Positions 63,908 to 64,000 of a stretch of DNA of 64,000 bases are shown here, piece by piece. Within the stretch, counting starts at the first letter, position 1. Every line of letters starts with the position of its first letter. Source of the DNA: Saccharospirillum salsuginis (GTDB taxonomy: Bacteria > Pseudomonadota > Gammaproteobacteria > Pseudomonadales > Natronospirillaceae); NCBI RefSeq assembly GCF_014651855.1, contig NZ_BMXR01000004.1:325375-389374 (forward strand). The letters run 5' to 3'. Below the pieces are notes generated by a model, which saw nothing but the letters and a program-made list of their open reading frames with translations, was not told the DNA's origin and searched no databases. Both the position numbers and the translations under genes were made by a program.

Positions 63908-64000
63908 CGGGGTTGAGGTATCCGGGGTCGCTGTGAACACATCCATGTGAGCTTGACCGCAGCATCCTTGCTGCGGACATCCCCGGATACCTCAACCCCG
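63908..64000 (-). repeat. Variable-arm inverted repeat element, copy D (reaches the window end)
   Basis: Core 63928-63980 (53 bp) with hairpin CCGCAGCA...TGCTGCGG. The 20-bp arms are perfect inverted copies of each other; the arms may extend beyond the window. Core orientation is as in copy A. Confidence 0.9.

Overview
The window reads as chromosomal DNA of a Gammaproteobacterium, probably a marine or halophilic Oceanospirillales-type bacterium. Support comes from a fused nuoCD gene, a tusDCB/tusE set, rapA, a PsrA-type fatty-acid regulator with its own operator, acuI, a DUF3103-like exported protein and REP-type intergenic repeats. The genus cannot be settled by eye. Most genes are GC-rich. 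The parts around 5.2-5.6, 7.7-8.8, 13.4-15.0 and 24.2-25.3 kb are visibly AT-richer and look acquired.

Layout. (1) 1-5.1 kb, minus strand: respiratory complex I genes nuoA, nuoB, nuoCD, nuoE and a nuoF cut by the window edge. nuoA is split from nuoB by 344 bp, and both genes are preceded by copies of one promoter-like element. (2) 5.6-13.4 kb: a type I restriction-modification operon, hsdM-hsdS-fic-hsdR, with an autoinhibited Fic AMPylase gene between hsdS and hsdR. (3) 13.5-26.6 kb: an accessory, conflict-flavoured stretch. It holds an orphan Hcp (type VI secretion tube protein) followed by a 110-aa protein and an exported 176-aa protein (candidate cargo and immunity), a nucleotidyltransferase-HEPN protein, a degenerate phosphatase, a DUF4105 periplasmic protein, a lipoprotein overlapped by a tiny c-type cytochrome, an M35-like metallopeptidase with an N-terminus like cargo of extracellular contractile injection systems (eCIS) coupled to a leucine-rich-repeat protein, a PEP-CTERM matrixin lacking zinc ligands, and a VasI-domain protein. 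(4) 26.6-34.0 kb: a hydrolase remnant, a tyrosinase, a lipoprotein, an ATPase/winged-helix regulator divergent from a DUF1326-DUF2182 pair, and a DUF3103-like protein. (5) 34.6-49.3 kb: metabolic and housekeeping genes: a TetR/MFS operon with a visible operator, a CDGSH-glutamate synthase fusion, a diguanylate cyclase, transporters, acuI, a phosphopantetheinyl transferase, tdk and xthA. (6) 49.3-64 kb: an M16 peptidase, rapA, an enoyl-CoA hydratase gene with psrA, a Bax-inhibitor-like protein, the tRNA 2-thiolation relay tusDCB + tusE, trpD2/ybiB and pncB.

Two dispersed repeat families punctuate the last 15 kb. One is a REP-like module set at 49.3-49.6 and 58.2-58.6 kb. The other is a four-copy element of about 93-113 bp with a conserved 52-53 bp core and self-complementary arms that differ between copies.

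Strongest candidates for something undescribed: the eCIS-cargo-like aspzincin with its coupled LRR protein (22.1-24.2 kb), the orphan Hcp-small protein-exported protein trio (13.5-14.9 kb), and the covarying repeat family. No rRNA, tRNA, CRISPR array, integrase or transposase gene was recognised.
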